Below are positions 1-10,783 of a stretch of 64,000 nt of DNA, in pieces (positions within the stretch are counted from its first letter, which is position 1; each line of letters starts with the position of its first letter). Source of the stretch: Nocardia huaxiensis (GTDB taxonomy: Bacteria > Actinomycetota > Actinomycetes > Mycobacteriales > Mycobacteriaceae); NCBI RefSeq assembly GCF_013744875.1, contig NZ_CP059399.1:3968001-4032000 (forward strand), in the 5' to 3' direction. Below the pieces are notes generated by a model. The model saw only the letters and a program-made list of their open reading frames with translations, was not told where the DNA came from and did no database searches. The translations under genes and the position numbers were made by a program.

Positions 1-394
1 TGTAGAGGTGCAAGCCGAACAGCGCGCCGGCGTATCCGGGATCCGGGGGCACGATGTGCATGAGCACCTGCGAGGCCGACACGATGCCGCCGAGCAGCGC
101 CGACATGATGGCCCAGCCCCAGCCGGAGGCGTACTCGCGGGTGGTCACCATCCCGGTGCGCGAGCGGGCGATGATGCAGGCCGGTCCGATCGCACTGAGC
201 AGGAAGAACATTCGCTGCAGCAGGCACATGGGGCAGGGGTACTCGCCCAGGGCGAACTGGAACGTGTAGGCGCCGGCGAGGGTGCCGCAGATGCCGATGA
301 CGTAGGCGTGAGCGAACCAGAGTCCGAGCTTGTGGCTCAATCCGCTTGTCACGCTGGTGGTTCCGGTGGGAACGGGTGCGGTGATGGTGGTCAT
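1..394 (-). CDS. DsbB-family disulfide bond formation protein (C-terminus beyond window)
   Basis: The visible 131 residues match the DsbB/VKOR-like quinone-linked thiol oxidase type that reoxidises DsbA-like proteins at the membrane. A cytoplasmic N-terminal tail (1-24) is followed by a hydrophobic segment (about 25-48). Then comes the motif CPMCLLQR, with redox cysteines C54 and C57 and the conserved Gln-Arg near the quinone site. Two further hydrophobic stretches follow (about 62-77 and 93-115). The second DsbB cysteine pair would lie past the window edge and cannot be checked. The ATG start is at 394. The gene reads away from a 53-aa membrane protein at 423-584, 28 bp upstream, so the two are probably co-transcribed. 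The family is clear from the CPxC..QR motif. The physiological partner is unknown, and the DsbA-like protein at 48344-49063 is not adjacent. Confidence 0.85.
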   Translation of the reverse strand, partial: MTTITAPVPTGTTSVTSGLSHKLGLWFAHAYVIGICGTLAGAYTFQFALGEYPCPMCLLQRMFFLLSAIGPACIIARSRTGMVTTREYASGWGWAIMSALLGGIVSASQVLMHIVPPDPGYAGALFGLHLY

Positions 395-422
395 GACGGT
401 GATTTCCTTGGGGGAGTGAGGC

Positions 423-584
423 TTACAGTTCGATGCCGAACGGACGGCCGACGACGTGCGGCAGGAAGGCCAGCACGGTCAGCGCCAGGGTCGCCGAGCA
501 CAGGGCCATGGCGTACCCGCGCGGCCAGTTACGGATCACTGCCACCACGCACAGGAGGATGAGGAGGAACAGGAGGGTGTACAT
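423..584 (-). CDS. Small membrane protein, DUF5993-like
   Basis: This 53-residue protein starts at the ATG at 584 and consists of two hydrophobic helices. The first is about residues 2-17 and very Leu-rich. A short Arg/Asn/Trp/Pro/Arg loop (18-22) separates it from the second, about 26-43. The tail is GRPFGIEL. Its size and its position directly before a dsbB gene fit the DUF5993 small membrane proteins that, from memory, travel with DsbB homologues. It may be a helper subunit of the thiol oxidase; that role is inference. A palindrome 22 bp upstream of the start (606-628) is the likely control site. Too short for routine gene calling, but the reading frame, start and context support it. Confidence 0.65.
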   Translation of the reverse strand: MYTLLFLLILLCVVAVIRNWPRGYAMALCSATLALTVLAFLPHVVGRPFGIEL

Positions 585-605
585 GGGGTCGGTCCTTGCC
601 TTGTC

Positions 606-628
606 AGTGAAATCGTTCCGATCTCACT
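606..628. promoter_or_regulatory. Palindromic operator candidate upstream of the DUF5993-dsbB pair
   Basis: The arms AGTGAAATCG and CGATCTCACT, separated by TTC, are reverse complements at 9 of 10 positions. The site lies 22 bp upstream of the small membrane gene start and downstream of the XRE regulator gene, where a promoter for the DUF5993-dsbB unit is expected. Binding by the neighbouring XRE/MmyB regulator is inference. Confidence 0.5.
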
Positions 629-673
629 GTCGTCCCCGGAGTTCCCCGCAGGTAGCGGGCGCGTGTCGATGCA

Positions 674-694
674 CCCATAGAACGGGGCTATGGG
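674..694 (-). terminator. Short hairpin after the XRE regulator gene
   Basis: A perfect 7-bp stem (CCCATAG / CTATGGG) with a 7-nt loop lies 7 bp past the regulator stop codon. There is no U-tract, so it may only attenuate transcription between the regulator and the dsbB unit. Confidence 0.3.
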
Positions 695-701
695 ATGGCG
701 G

Positions 702-1472
702 TCAGTTCAGCGGGGTGCCGATGATCAGGTGGATGTGATCGGCGTGCCCGCCGGAGGTGGCGTGAAAGGTCTTGAAGTGGAGCTGCTTCAGCTCACCGGT
801 GTCCGGGCAGCAATGCTCGATCCGCTTTCCCCACAGAAAGGAGACGGTCCCCTTGTCCCAGAACCGGCGGAAATCCGGATAGGCGCAGAACTCCTCGATC
901 AGCCCGGGCAGCCAGGCGGCACGGCTGTGTCTGCCCAGCCAGCCGCGGATCCATGCGACCGTGAGCTCCGCGTGCTCTTCCCAGTCCGTCAGCAGCTCCT
1001 TGGCTGCCGGGTTCGTGAACAGCCACTGCAGTAGATTGCTGTCCTGCTCCAAGCCGGGGTGGGCGTCGATGAAGGACTGATTGCAGGCCAGCACCTGCCA
1101 ATTGCTGCCGATATATGCCATCAGGTTCGCGTCCTGCATGGCGAGCTCAGCGAGCATGTCCTCGGTCAGCTCGGCTCGCAGCTCCGCAGGCGACGGGGGT
1201 TTGTCGTCGAACACTTCCGCGAGATTCATCAGGTGGCGACGCTCGGTCCGGGTGAGTGGCCGCACCTGGCTCATGCAGCGCATGAGTGCGTCCAGGACCG
1301 CGAACGCGGGCCGATCGCGGACGCCGCTCTCGAGATGGGTGATGTAACTGGCGCTCACTCCTGCCGCGAACCCGAGCTTCTCGCGTGACAGACGTCGGTC
1401 ACTGCGCAGCCGCCGCAACATTCCGCCGAGTGTCGGCAGCTCCGGGGCGTGGGTATCGATGCGTCGGTCCAT
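702..1472 (-). CDS. XRE-family regulator with MmyB-like ligand-binding domain
   Basis: A 256-aa DNA-binding regulator. Residues about 17-70 form a Cro/cI-type helix-turn-helix (LRRLRSDRRLSREKLGFAAG followed by the recognition stretch SASYITHLESG). Residues about 105-250 match the MmyB-like domain found in many actinobacterial XRE regulators, a PAS-like fold with a conserved ending of the type L.H.....SG...HIHLI..P. The ATG at 1472 gives the family's usual length of about 260-290 aa. It is divergent from argG with 228 bp between starts, and it lies upstream of and co-oriented with the DUF5993-dsbB pair. These regulators often control an adjacent oxidoreductase, so a role over dsbB is plausible but inferred. 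Confidence 0.8.
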   Translation of the reverse strand: MDRRIDTHAPELPTLGGMLRRLRSDRRLSREKLGFAAGVSASYITHLESGVRDRPAFAVLDALMRCMSQVRPLTRTERRHLMNLAEVFDDKPPSPAELRAELTEDMLAELAMQDANLMAYIGSNWQVLACNQSFIDAHPGLEQDSNLLQWLFTNPAAKELLTDWEEHAELTVAWIRGWLGRHSRAAWLPGLIEEFCAYPDFRRFWDKGTVSFLWGKRIEHCCPDTGELKQLHFKTFHATSGGHADHIHLIIGTPLN

Positions 1473-1577
1473 GGTCTCGAGCTCAGCGTAACAGCAGTTC
1501 AGGGCGCGATTTGAACGGGCCGCGACCGGGGTGTCCGGTGCCGAGCGCGCTTGACCTACCCCCGGTTATGAATGGGA

Positions 1578-1604
1578 TTGCATCGTCATGCATAATCATT
1601 TGCA
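1578..1604. promoter_or_regulatory. Candidate ARG box (ArgR operator) upstream of argG
   Basis: An AT-rich stretch in otherwise GC-rich DNA contains TTGCAT, then CATGCATAATCATTTGCA, which resembles the paired TGCAT half-sites bound by actinobacterial ArgR. It ends 96 bp upstream of the argG start. No argR gene lies in the window; the match is by eye. Confidence 0.45.
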
Positions 1605-1700
1605 GGACGACGGCTGCGGACCGCCCGGTTGCGCGGCAGCCAGGATTACCGGCCGGTCGGGACCAGACTTCATACGCACTATTCGAGGAGCACACGGACT

Positions 1701-2900
1701 ATGACCAAGCGGGTCGTACTCGCCTACTCCGGCGGGCTGGACACCTCCGTTGCCATCAGCTGGATCGGCAAGGAGACCGGTGCCGAGGTGATCGCCGTCG
1801 CGATCGATCTCGGCCAGGGCGGCGAGGACATGAACGATGTGCGCCAGCGCGCACTCGACTGCGGCGCCGTCGAATCCATCGTGGTCGATGCCCGCGACGA
1901 ATTCGCCAACGAGTACTGCCTGCCCACCATTCAGGCCAACGCGCTCTACATGGGCCGCTACCCGCTGGTGTCGGCCATCTCCCGCCCGCTCATCGTCAAG
2001 CACCTCGTCGAAGCCGCCGAATACCATGGCGCCGACACGGTTTCGCACGGCTGCACCGGCAAGGGCAACGACCAGGTCCGCTTCGAGGTCGGCATCGGCG
2101 CACTCGCGCCCGACCTGAAGGTCATCGCGCCGGTCCGCGACTACGCCTGGACCCGTGAGAAGGCCATCGAATTCGCGGGTGAGAACAACCTGCCGATCAA
2201 TGTGTCCAAGAAGTCGCCGTTCTCCATCGACCAGAACCTCTGGGGCCGCGCCGTCGAAACCGGCTTCCTCGAGGACCTGTGGAACGCGCCCACCAAGGAC
2301 GTCTACGACTACACCGTCGACCCGACCGTCAACTTCGAAGCGCCCGACGAGCTCATCGTCACCTTCGACAAGGGTGTGCCGGTCGCCATCGACGGCCGCC
2401 CCGTCACCATGCTCGAGGCCATCACCGAACTGAACAAGCGCGCCGGACGCCAGGGCGTCGGCCGCCTCGACATGGTCGAGGACCGGCTCGTCGGCATCAA
2501 GTCGCGGGAGATCTACGAGGCGCCGGGCGCCATCGCGCTCATCACCGCGCACCAGGAAATGGAAGCCGTCACCGTCGAGCGTGAGCTCGGCCGGTACAAG
2601 CGGCAGGTCGAGCAGCGCTGGGGCGAGCTGGTCTACGACGGCCTGTGGTTCTCGCCGCTCAAGCGCGCGCTGGACGCCTTCGTCGCCGAGACCCAGCAGC
2701 ACGTGTCGGGTGATGTCCGGATGGTCCTGCACGGCGGTAACGTGGTCGTCAACGGTCGCCGCTCCGACGAGTCGCTGTACGACTTCAACCTGGCCACCTA
2801 CGACGCGGGCGACACCTTCGACCAGTCCATGGCCAAGGGCTTCGTGCAGATCCACGGCCTGTCCTCGAAGGTCGCGGCGCGCCGGGATCTGAAGAAGTAA
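1701..2900 (+). CDS. argG: Argininosuccinate synthase
   Basis: ArgG ligates citrulline and aspartate using ATP to form argininosuccinate, the penultimate step of arginine synthesis, in the cytoplasm. The 399-aa product begins [19 protein letters not shown], where SGGLDTS is the N-type ATP-pyrophosphatase P-loop. A family motif [16 protein letters not shown] stretch (here [16 protein letters not shown], about 115-130) follows. Length is that of the family. The ATG at 1701 is chosen because homologues begin with this [12 protein letters not shown] sequence; an in-frame upstream extension is not conserved. It heads an operon with the methyltransferase (36 bp downstream) and argH. The rest of the arginine pathway, including argR, is not nearby, so the usual argCJBDFRGH cluster is split here. 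Confidence 0.97.
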   Translation: MTKRVVLAYSGGLDTSVAISWIGKETGAEVIAVAIDLGQGGEDMNDVRQRALDCGAVESIVVDARDEFANEYCLPTIQANALYMGRYPLVSAISRPLIVKHLVEAAEYHGADTVSHGCTGKGNDQVRFEVGIGALAPDLKVIAPVRDYAWTREKAIEFAGENNLPINVSKKSPFSIDQNLWGRAVETGFLEDLWNAPTKDVYDYTVDPTVNFEAPDELIVTFDKGVPVAIDGRPVTMLEAITELNKRAGRQGVGRLDMVEDRLVGIKSREIYEAPGAIALITAHQEMEAVTVERELGRYKRQVEQRWGELVYDGLWFSPLKRALDAFVAETQQHVSGDVRMVLHGGNVVVNGRRSDESLYDFNLATYDAGDTFDQSMAKGFVQIHGLSSKVAARRDLKK

Positions 2901-2936
2901 GGCCGATCGTCGCGGTCGGCCGGAGCGGAGAGCATC

Positions 2937-5266
<2,330 letters not shown>

Positions 5267-5380
5267 GGTCGCCTCCGGGCTTCCGGTCTTCCAGCCCCGC
5301 ACCCCAGGCGACCCGTTCGGCCGCTGCGGCAGGGTCTTCGGGCGGGGAATGCCGGCTGCGGTTGTGCGGTTGTGCGGCGG

Positions 5381-5665
5381 GTGACTCTTACCGCTGTATC
5401 CACACTGCAGGCCCGCGCGGGCAAGGAAGACCTGGTGCGGGAGCAGGCGCTGGCCCTGATCGAGCCGACGCTGGCCGAGCCGGGCTGCGTGAGCTATCAG
5501 CCCTATCAGCATCCGACTCGGCCGGGGGAGTGGGTGGTGGTCGAAAGCTGGGAATCGCGTGCGGCCTTCGAGGCGCACCTGACCAGCCCACACCTGCTCG
5601 CGGCCTTCGAGGCCGGGGTGGACCTGCTGGCAGGGCCGCCGGTGGAGCGCGTCTTCGAGAGCTGA
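5381..5665 (+). CDS. Antibiotic biosynthesis monooxygenase (ABM/YgiN-like) domain protein
   Basis: A 94-aa single-domain protein of the dimeric alpha/beta ABM fold, a group that includes quinol monooxygenases such as YgiN. It shows the usual pattern: a first strand TLTAVSTLQARAGKED, a helix with LIEPTLAEPGCVSYQPYQ, the strand EWVVVESWESRAAFEAH with the conserved E.W.s..a...H, and a terminal strand. Start at GTG 5381 fits family N-termini; GTG 5372 adds three residues. Neither has a strong ribosome-binding site. Cofactor-free oxygenation or plain ligand binding are both possible for this family; no substrate is indicated. It is convergent with the reductase gene at 5759-6676. Confidence 0.75.
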   Translation: MTLTAVSTLQARAGKEDLVREQALALIEPTLAEPGCVSYQPYQHPTRPGEWVVVESWESRAAFEAHLTSPHLLAAFEAGVDLLAGPPVERVFES

Positions 5666-5758
5666 CTACGCTCACCGGCCGTCGCGGTATCGGAAGATCA
5701 ACGGGGACAGGCCATTCCGCGTCGGCCTCACGGCGCGGGGGTACATCGGCCCGGTCGA

Positions 5759-6676
5759 TCAGGGTTCGAGCACGTAGCGGCCGCGGGTTCCGCCGTTCGC
5801 CATGGCGTGGTGGGCGGTGGCGGCCTCGGCCAGCGGCAGCACCGCGTGCACGCGGGCGGGCAGCCGGCCGGCGGCGGCGTGCGCCAGCAGCTGCGCCAGG
5901 CGTCGTCCGTCCGACTGCACCATCAGGATTTTCACCGTGATTCCGCGCTCGGCCGCGGGCGTCAGGTTCGGCCGGACGCCGACGAAGATTCCGCCGTCGC
6001 GGACCGGGGTCAGGCTCCATGTCTGCTGTGCGGTGGTGTCGACGACCGCGTCCCAGCCCGGCTCGGCTTCGGTGCGGAAGCCGGCACCGAGAGCGCGGAC
6101 GAAGGATTCGTCTTCGGCGCGGGCCAGTCCGGTCACCTGCCAGCCGCGGTCGGGGGCGAGTGCGGCCACATTGGCGCCGACCGCACCGGCCGCGCCCGTC
6201 ACCAGCAGCCGGTTGCCGTCGGCGGGCGCGTCGCCGAGCAGGTCGACGATCTGCGCCGCACTCGAGCCGCTGAGCGGGACCGTCGACGCCGCGACCAGGT
6301 CGAGGTCGTCGGGCACCACGGCGAGATCGGCGGCGGGCACGACGAGTTGTTCTGCGTAAGTGCCGAAGTCGCGGTCGAAACCGAGGACCATGCCGGCCAC
6401 TCGCGTTCCGGCGGCCAAGTCCACGCCCGGGCCGGTGGCGAGTACGGTGCCGGCGAAGTCCCAGCCCAGACCGGTGTGCGAGGGCTGGTTGATCATGCCC
6501 ATCCGGTGGAAGAACCCGCCCGCGACTCCGAGGTCGGTGGGGTTGACCGGGGCGGCCGCGACCGCGACGCGGACCTCACCGGGGCCGGGCTCGGCGACCG
6601 GCACATCGATGATCTCGATCGAGTCGGGTCCGCTCGGGGTGCGGACGACCGCGGCACGGAAGGTCGGGTTGTTCAT
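5759..6676 (-). CDS. Zinc-independent NADP-dependent medium-chain reductase (quinone oxidoreductase type)
   Basis: A 305-aa medium-chain dehydrogenase/reductase. The GroES-like N-terminal half contains EIIDVPVAEPGPGEVRVAV and NPTDLGVAGG (about 42-51). The nucleotide-binding half has VTGAAGAVGANVAALA (about 143-158), a Rossmann turn of the AAGAVG type. The zinc-ligand cysteines and histidines of alcohol dehydrogenases are absent, so it groups with NAD(P)H:quinone reductases. The ATG at 6676 has a clear ribosome-binding site (TGGAGG, 7 nt upstream). It lies 47 bp downstream of the SARP gene on the same strand, but a triple-repeat SARP box and a -10-like element at 6714-6757 suggest its own SARP-dependent promoter. 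It is probably a reductase for quinones or electrophiles; the substrate is unknown. Confidence 0.85.
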   Translation of the reverse strand: MNNPTFRAAVVRTPSGPDSIEIIDVPVAEPGPGEVRVAVAAAPVNPTDLGVAGGFFHRMGMINQPSHTGLGWDFAGTVLATGPGVDLAAGTRVAGMVLGFDRDFGTYAEQLVVPAADLAVVPDDLDLVAASTVPLSGSSAAQIVDLLGDAPADGNRLLVTGAAGAVGANVAALAPDRGWQVTGLARAEDESFVRALGAGFRTEAEPGWDAVVDTTAQQTWSLTPVRDGGIFVGVRPNLTPAAERGITVKILMVQSDGRRLAQLLAHAAAGRLPARVHAVLPLAEAATAHHAMANGGTRGRYVLEP

Positions 6677-6713
6677 TGTCGTTGCCTCCATCAGCTCGTT
6701 TCTGATGGGTTCG

Positions 6714-6757
6714 ACACTGCGCCTCAGGTTTTGGAAGGAACTTGGAGCGGACTTGGA
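6714..6757 (-). promoter_or_regulatory. SARP box (three heptamers, 11-bp spacing) upstream of the reductase gene
   Basis: Read on the minus strand, heptamers TCCAAGT (6757-6751), TCCAAGT (6746-6740) and TCCAAAA (6735-6729) start exactly 11 bp apart. This is the spacing known for SARP/AfsR-type operators. Nine nt after the last heptamer lies CAGTGT (6719-6714), a -10-like hexamer, about 38 nt before the reductase ATG. The repeats overlap the last codons of the SARP gene. Confidence 0.7.
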
Positions 6758-9700
6758 ACCTGATCGGCGCGGGCTCTGGCATCCGCGGACCAGGCGGAAG
6801 CGTTCCACCGGCCGGCGATGGCGGCGGCCCGGGTGAAGTGCGCGGCGGCCGCATCGGTGCGGCCCAGGAACAGGGCGAGCTCGCCGAGCGTATGGGCGAC
6901 CGGACGCAGGGCCAGCGACACGCTTTCCGCGCCCGCCGGGGGACCGTCCCGATGCGGAAGCAGATCCGCATAGCTCTGCTCGGCGGCGTCGCGGTCGTTC
7001 GCCGCAATGGCCGCCAGGGCGCGCAGGCTGGTCAGGAAGGTGAAGAAGAAGTCGGGCCGGATCGGGGCCGGTGCGGTGCGCACCCGATCCGCCTCGTCGC
7101 CGCGGCCCGCGTCGTAGAGCGCGAGGGTGAGCAGGTCGGCCGCCATCGGGCCGAGCGCCGCATGCAGCGCGCGCACATCGTCGAGGTGCGCGCCCAGCGT
7201 GCCGTCATTGATCCAGATGGCCGCGAGCGCGAACCGCAGGAAGCCCGCGGCGTGCACCGACCCGGCGCGTTCCATGCGTTCGGTGGCGGCGAGGTAGAGG
7301 CGCTCGGCGTCGGCGAGACGGCCTTCGATGAGCAGCAGGGTCGCCAGCGAGATCTCGGTGGCGCCAATGGCTTCCGGCATCCGGTAGGCGCGGGCGAGGC
7401 CGAGCGCCTCCTCGGTGACGCGGCGCACGGTCGCCGGATCGTTGGCGGCGGCCGCGTGCGCGGCCTGCTCGAGCAGCCCGGTCACGCGGTAGACGGGCAG
7501 GTCGTGCGCGACGCCGATCTCCACCAGCTCGCGGGAGTGCTCGGCCCGCCCGGACTCGCGCGCGAACACCAGCAGCGCCGCGGCCCGGAGATGGGGTGTG
7601 GCGGCGAGTTCGAGCGCTTCCCGCGCCGCCGCCATGACGGTCGGATCGTTCTCGCCCACCAGTTCGTGGGCGTAGGCGACGAGCAGATGGCAGCGCGTCT
7701 CGGCGGCGAGATCGGCCCGCCCGAGCAGACCGCGGAGACGGTCGACGACGGGGCGGTCGACCGTGCCGTAGGCGCGGGCCTGCCAGGGGGTGGGTTCGGT
7801 CCAGGCGGTGAACGCGGCGATCATCAGGTCCTCGCGTCCGAACGACTCGGCGTACTCCACGGCCTGTTCGCGGGTGCGTCTGGCTGCGGCGAAGGCCCCG
7901 GCTCTGACCTGCGCGCGCAGCAACCTGCCGAGCAGGCCGACCCGCTCGTCCGGATCACTGGAATTGGCGACGGCGTCGCCGAGCAGCGCGGCCGCCACAT
8001 CGTGGGCGTAGCGCGCCTCGGCCAGCTCCGCGGCCCGCGCGCAATAACCCACGGCCTTCGGCGAACCCGCGCGCGCATGATGGTGGGCCAGGGCCGCGAT
8101 ATCGCCGGAACCCTCCAGCGCAGCGGCGATGCGGGCGTGCATCCTGGTGATCCGCATCCGGCTGACACCGGTCATGAGCGTGTCGCGGACCAGCGCGTGC
8201 ACGAATCGGACCCGCCCGGGTCCGGGCTCCTCGAGCAGTCCGGCGATGACACCGGCGTCCAGCGCGTCCAGCACGCCGTCCTCGTCGGTGTCGGCGGCCC
8301 GCACGAGCACGTCCACCGAGCTTTCCCGGCCCGCCACGGCAGCCAGCCGCAGGACCGACACACCGCTCTCGGGCAGCCGGGCGAACCTGCGCCGCAACAC
8401 ATCCCGGACACCCTCGGGAACCTCGGAGAGCGCGACGAGCGCGCCCTCGCCGTGCAGCAGCCGTGCGGTCTCCCGCACGTAGAACGGGTTGCCTCCGGTC
8501 CGCTCGGCGATCCCGGCCACCGTCGCGTCATCGGCCTCGCACTCGGTGCGGACCAGCTCCGCGATCGCGTCGCGATCGAGTCCGGGCAGGTCCAGCCGGA
8601 GCGGCGCGGTGCGGGCGAGGGAGGCGAGGGTCGCGGCCAGGCGCTCGCTCTCGTCCGCGCGGTACGCCGCGACGATCAGGATCGGATCCCGGGTGCCGAC
8701 GCCGCCGAGCAGTTCCAGCGTGGCGGCGTCGGCCCGATGCAGGTCGTCCAGCAGTACGGCAACCGGACGGTCCGCGGCGATCGCCGACAGCCACGCCCAC
8801 ACGGCCCGCCGCAAGCGGAAACGACCGGCCGCCGCGTCCCCGTTCACGGTCACTGAGTCCGACAGCAAGGGCGCGAGATCGTCGGCGAAGTCGCCGGGCG
8901 GCACGCTGCCGGCCAGACTGCGCAGCACCTCGACCCAGGCCCAGGCGGGCGGCGCGCTGTCCACGTCGGGACAGCGTCCGGCGGCCACCAGCCAGCCCTG
9001 CCGTGCCAGCCGGGTGCCGAACTGCTCGAGCAGTTTCGATTTGCCGAGTCCGGCTTCTCCGGTGACGAGCGCGACGCGCACGCTCGCGCGGACGGTTTCC
9101 CCGGCGGCCGCCAGCAGCGCCGCCAGCTCGCTGTCCCTGCCCACGAACGGTACGGTGCAAGGCTTTTCGGTGGGAGGAGGCGGCGGCACGATCGCCGCGG
9201 ACCGGGGTGCGTCCGTCGCGGCCGGCGGGACGGCGGCGCGCAGGATGTCCGTGCGCTGGGTGAGGATCGCCTCCTCCAGCGCCACCAGATCCGGCCCGGG
9301 GTCCAGGCCCAGTTCCTCGGCGAGGGTGGCGCGGGCGCGGCGGAGCGCGGCGAGCGAATCGGCTTGGCGGCCACTGCTCCACAGCGCGAGGGCGTGCAGT
9401 CGCCAGCCTTCCTCGCGCAGCGGATGGTCGCGGGTGAAGGTTTCCGTATCGGGCACCACCGTCGCGGGGTCGCCGAGCCGCAGTCCGGTCGCGATGTGCA
9501 GTTCGCGGGCGACCAGGCGCAGCTCGTCGAGCCGCGCGGTCTCCGCGGCGACCCACGGCTCGTCGGCGACCTCGGCGTACGCGGGCCCCCGCCACAAGGC
9601 CAGCGCCTCGGCCAGCCGTGCGCGAGCTGCGCGCGGATCGGCGAGGGTGCGGGCCGCATCGAGCAGTTCCTCGAAACGCCAGGCGTCCACCGCTTCCCGC

Positions 9701-9996
9701 GGCAGCCGCAGGGCGTAGCCGGGCGAGGCGCTCACCAGCACGCGGGCCGGCGCGCGCGGCGGGCGGCCGGGTTCGAGCAGGCGTCGCAGATTGGACACAT
9801 ACGCCTGCAGGGACGCCAGGGCGCGCGCCGGTGGTTCGCCGCGCCACAGATCCTCGATCATCCGGTCGACCGGCACCACCTGCCCGCGCGCGGCCACCAG
9901 CAGCGCCAATACGCCGCGCTGGCGCGGCCCGCCGAGTGGCAGCGACTCGCTATCCACCTCTGCCGCAAACGAACCCAGCACCCGCACGAACACCAT
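6724..9996 (-). CDS. AfsR/SARP-family transcriptional regulator with AAA-type ATPase and TPR-like C-terminus
   Basis: A 1090-aa large SARP. Residues 1-98 form the OmpR-like winged helix (LGGPRQRGVLALLVAARG, then DRMIEDLWRGEPP and an LQAYVSNLRR recognition region). Residues about 100-250 form the bacterial transcriptional activation domain (AWRFEELLDAAR, then ALALWRGPAYAEV). After a proline-rich linker (about 256-278), residues 282-600 carry a NACHT/AAA ATPase: Walker A GEAGLGKS at 313-320 and Walker B VAVLLDDLHRAD further on. The rest is helical and repeat-rich, as in TPR/MalT-type sensor regions. The ATG at 9996 is convincing. The gene is divergent from the hemerythrin gene; both flanking promoters carry matching triple heptamers, so it likely activates both neighbours. 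The inducer is unknown. Confidence 0.9.
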   Translation of the reverse strand: MVFVRVLGSFAAEVDSESLPLGGPRQRGVLALLVAARGQVVPVDRMIEDLWRGEPPARALASLQAYVSNLRRLLEPGRPPRAPARVLVSASPGYALRLPREAVDAWRFEELLDAARTLADPRAARARLAEALALWRGPAYAEVADEPWVAAETARLDELRLVARELHIATGLRLGDPATVVPDTETFTRDHPLREEGWRLHALALWSSGRQADSLAALRRARATLAEELGLDPGPDLVALEEAILTQRTDILRAAVPPAATDAPRSAAIVPPPPPTEKPCTVPFVGRDSELAALLAAAGETVRASVRVALVTGEAGLGKSKLLEQFGTRLARQGWLVAAGRCPDVDSAPPAWAWVEVLRSLAGSVPPGDFADDLAPLLSDSVTVNGDAAAGRFRLRRAVWAWLSAIAADRPVAVLLDDLHRADAATLELLGGVGTRDPILIVAAYRADESERLAATLASLARTAPLRLDLPGLDRDAIAELVRTECEADDATVAGIAERTGGNPFYVRETARLLHGEGALVALSEVPEGVRDVLRRRFARLPESGVSVLRLAAVAGRESSVDVLVRAADTDEDGVLDALDAGVIAGLLEEPGPGRVRFVHALVRDTLMTGVSRMRITRMHARIAAALEGSGDIAALAHHHARAGSPKAVGYCARAAELAEARYAHDVAAALLGDAVANSSDPDERVGLLGRLLRAQVRAGAFAAARRTREQAVEYAESFGREDLMIAAFTAWTEPTPWQARAYGTVDRPVVDRLRGLLGRADLAAETRCHLLVAYAHELVGENDPTVMAAAREALELAATPHLRAAALLVFARESGRAEHSRELVEIGVAHDLPVYRVTGLLEQAAHAAAANDPATVRRVTEEALGLARAYRMPEAIGATEISLATLLLIEGRLADAERLYLAATERMERAGSVHAAGFLRFALAAIWINDGTLGAHLDDVRALHAALGPMAADLLTLALYDAGRGDEADRVRTAPAPIRPDFFFTFLTSLRALAAIAANDRDAAEQSYADLLPHRDGPPAGAESVSLALRPVAHTLGELALFLGRTDAAAAHFTRAAAIAGRWNASAWSADARARADQVPSPLQVPSKT

Positions 9997-10036
9997 GACG
10001 CGTCACATCGTACGCGTGCGGGGAGATTTCGAGCGC

Positions 10037-10080
10037 TCCAAGCCGGTTCCCAGTCGTTTCCAAACCTTCGCGAGCAGGCT
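10037..10080 (+). promoter_or_regulatory. SARP box (three heptamers, 11-bp spacing) upstream of the hemerythrin gene
   Basis: Heptamers TCCAAGC (10037-10043), TCCCAGT (10048-10054) and TCCAAAC (10059-10065) start exactly 11 bp apart. Nine nt later lies CAGGCT (10075-10080), at the same offset as the -10-like hexamer in the box at 6714-6757. The hemerythrin ATG follows 34 nt downstream with a GGAGGA ribosome-binding site. Confidence 0.7.
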
Positions 10081-10113
10081 TCCGGCAGTCGAAACACTTG
10101 GAGGACAGGAACA

Positions 10114-10755
10114 ATGAGCGTCGATACCCAGGATATGAGAATCGTCCACCGCGCATTCCGCCGCGAGTCCCGGCTGCTGATCGAACTCGTCGCCGCGGTC
10201 GCTCCGGGTGACATCACGCGCGCCGCGGTCCTCGCCGGCCACTACCGGGACTACCGGCTCGGGCTGCAGAACCACCACGAGGGCGAAGACGAGTTGCTGT
10301 GGCCGCCACTGCTTTCCCGGGTCGACCCCGGCACCGACATCATCCTGCGCATGCAGGCCCAGCACGAACGCATCGAGACCGTCCTGACCAAACTGGACGC
10401 CGCGGTCCCGGCATGGGAGAGCACCGCCGGAGCAGATGAACGCGACACCGTCGTGGCGCTCCTCGTCGACCACCGCGCGGTCCTGCTCGAACACCTCGAC
10501 GATGAAGAAGCAGCACTGCTCCCGCTGGCGGCCGACTACATCACCGAAAAGGAATGGGCTTCCCTGGGCGAACACATGGTGGCCAACACCCCCAAGCTCA
10601 CCCTGCTCACTCTCCTCGGGCTCGTCCTCGAGGACGCCGACCGAGCCGAACGCGCCACCCTCCTCGGCGGGCTCCCCACCCCGGTCCGCGCCATCTGGCA
10701 TGTCCTCGGCCACCCCCGATACACCCGCCACATCCGCCGCGTCCGCGCGGCCTGA
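10114..10755 (+). CDS. Hemerythrin HHE-domain protein
   Basis: A 213-aa cytoplasmic helical-bundle protein with a hemerythrin-like cation-binding domain (about 8-145). Candidate diiron ligands are in HRAFRRE (9-15), the HHEGEDELLWPPL stretch (about 54-66), MQAQHERIE (about 82-90) and LLEHLDDEEAALLP (about 126-139). Such proteins bind diiron and sense or handle oxygen, NO or iron. The last 70 residues contain helices without obvious ligands. Start is the ATG at 10114 after GGAGGACAGGAACA. It is followed at 28 bp by a DUF4267 membrane protein, probably in the same transcript, and preceded by a SARP box. Role in redox stress is inference from family and from the co-regulated reductase. Confidence 0.85.
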   Translation: MSVDTQDMRIVHRAFRRESRLLIELVAAVAPGDITRAAVLAGHYRDYRLGLQNHHEGEDELLWPPLLSRVDPGTDIILRMQAQHERIETVLTKLDAAVPAWESTAGADERDTVVALLVDHRAVLLEHLDDEEAALLPLAADYITEKEWASLGEHMVANTPKLTLLTLLGLVLEDADRAERATLLGGLPTPVRAIWHVLGHPRYTRHIRRVRAA

Positions 10756-10783
10756 CCTCACCTACCGGACAAAGGATTTCATC

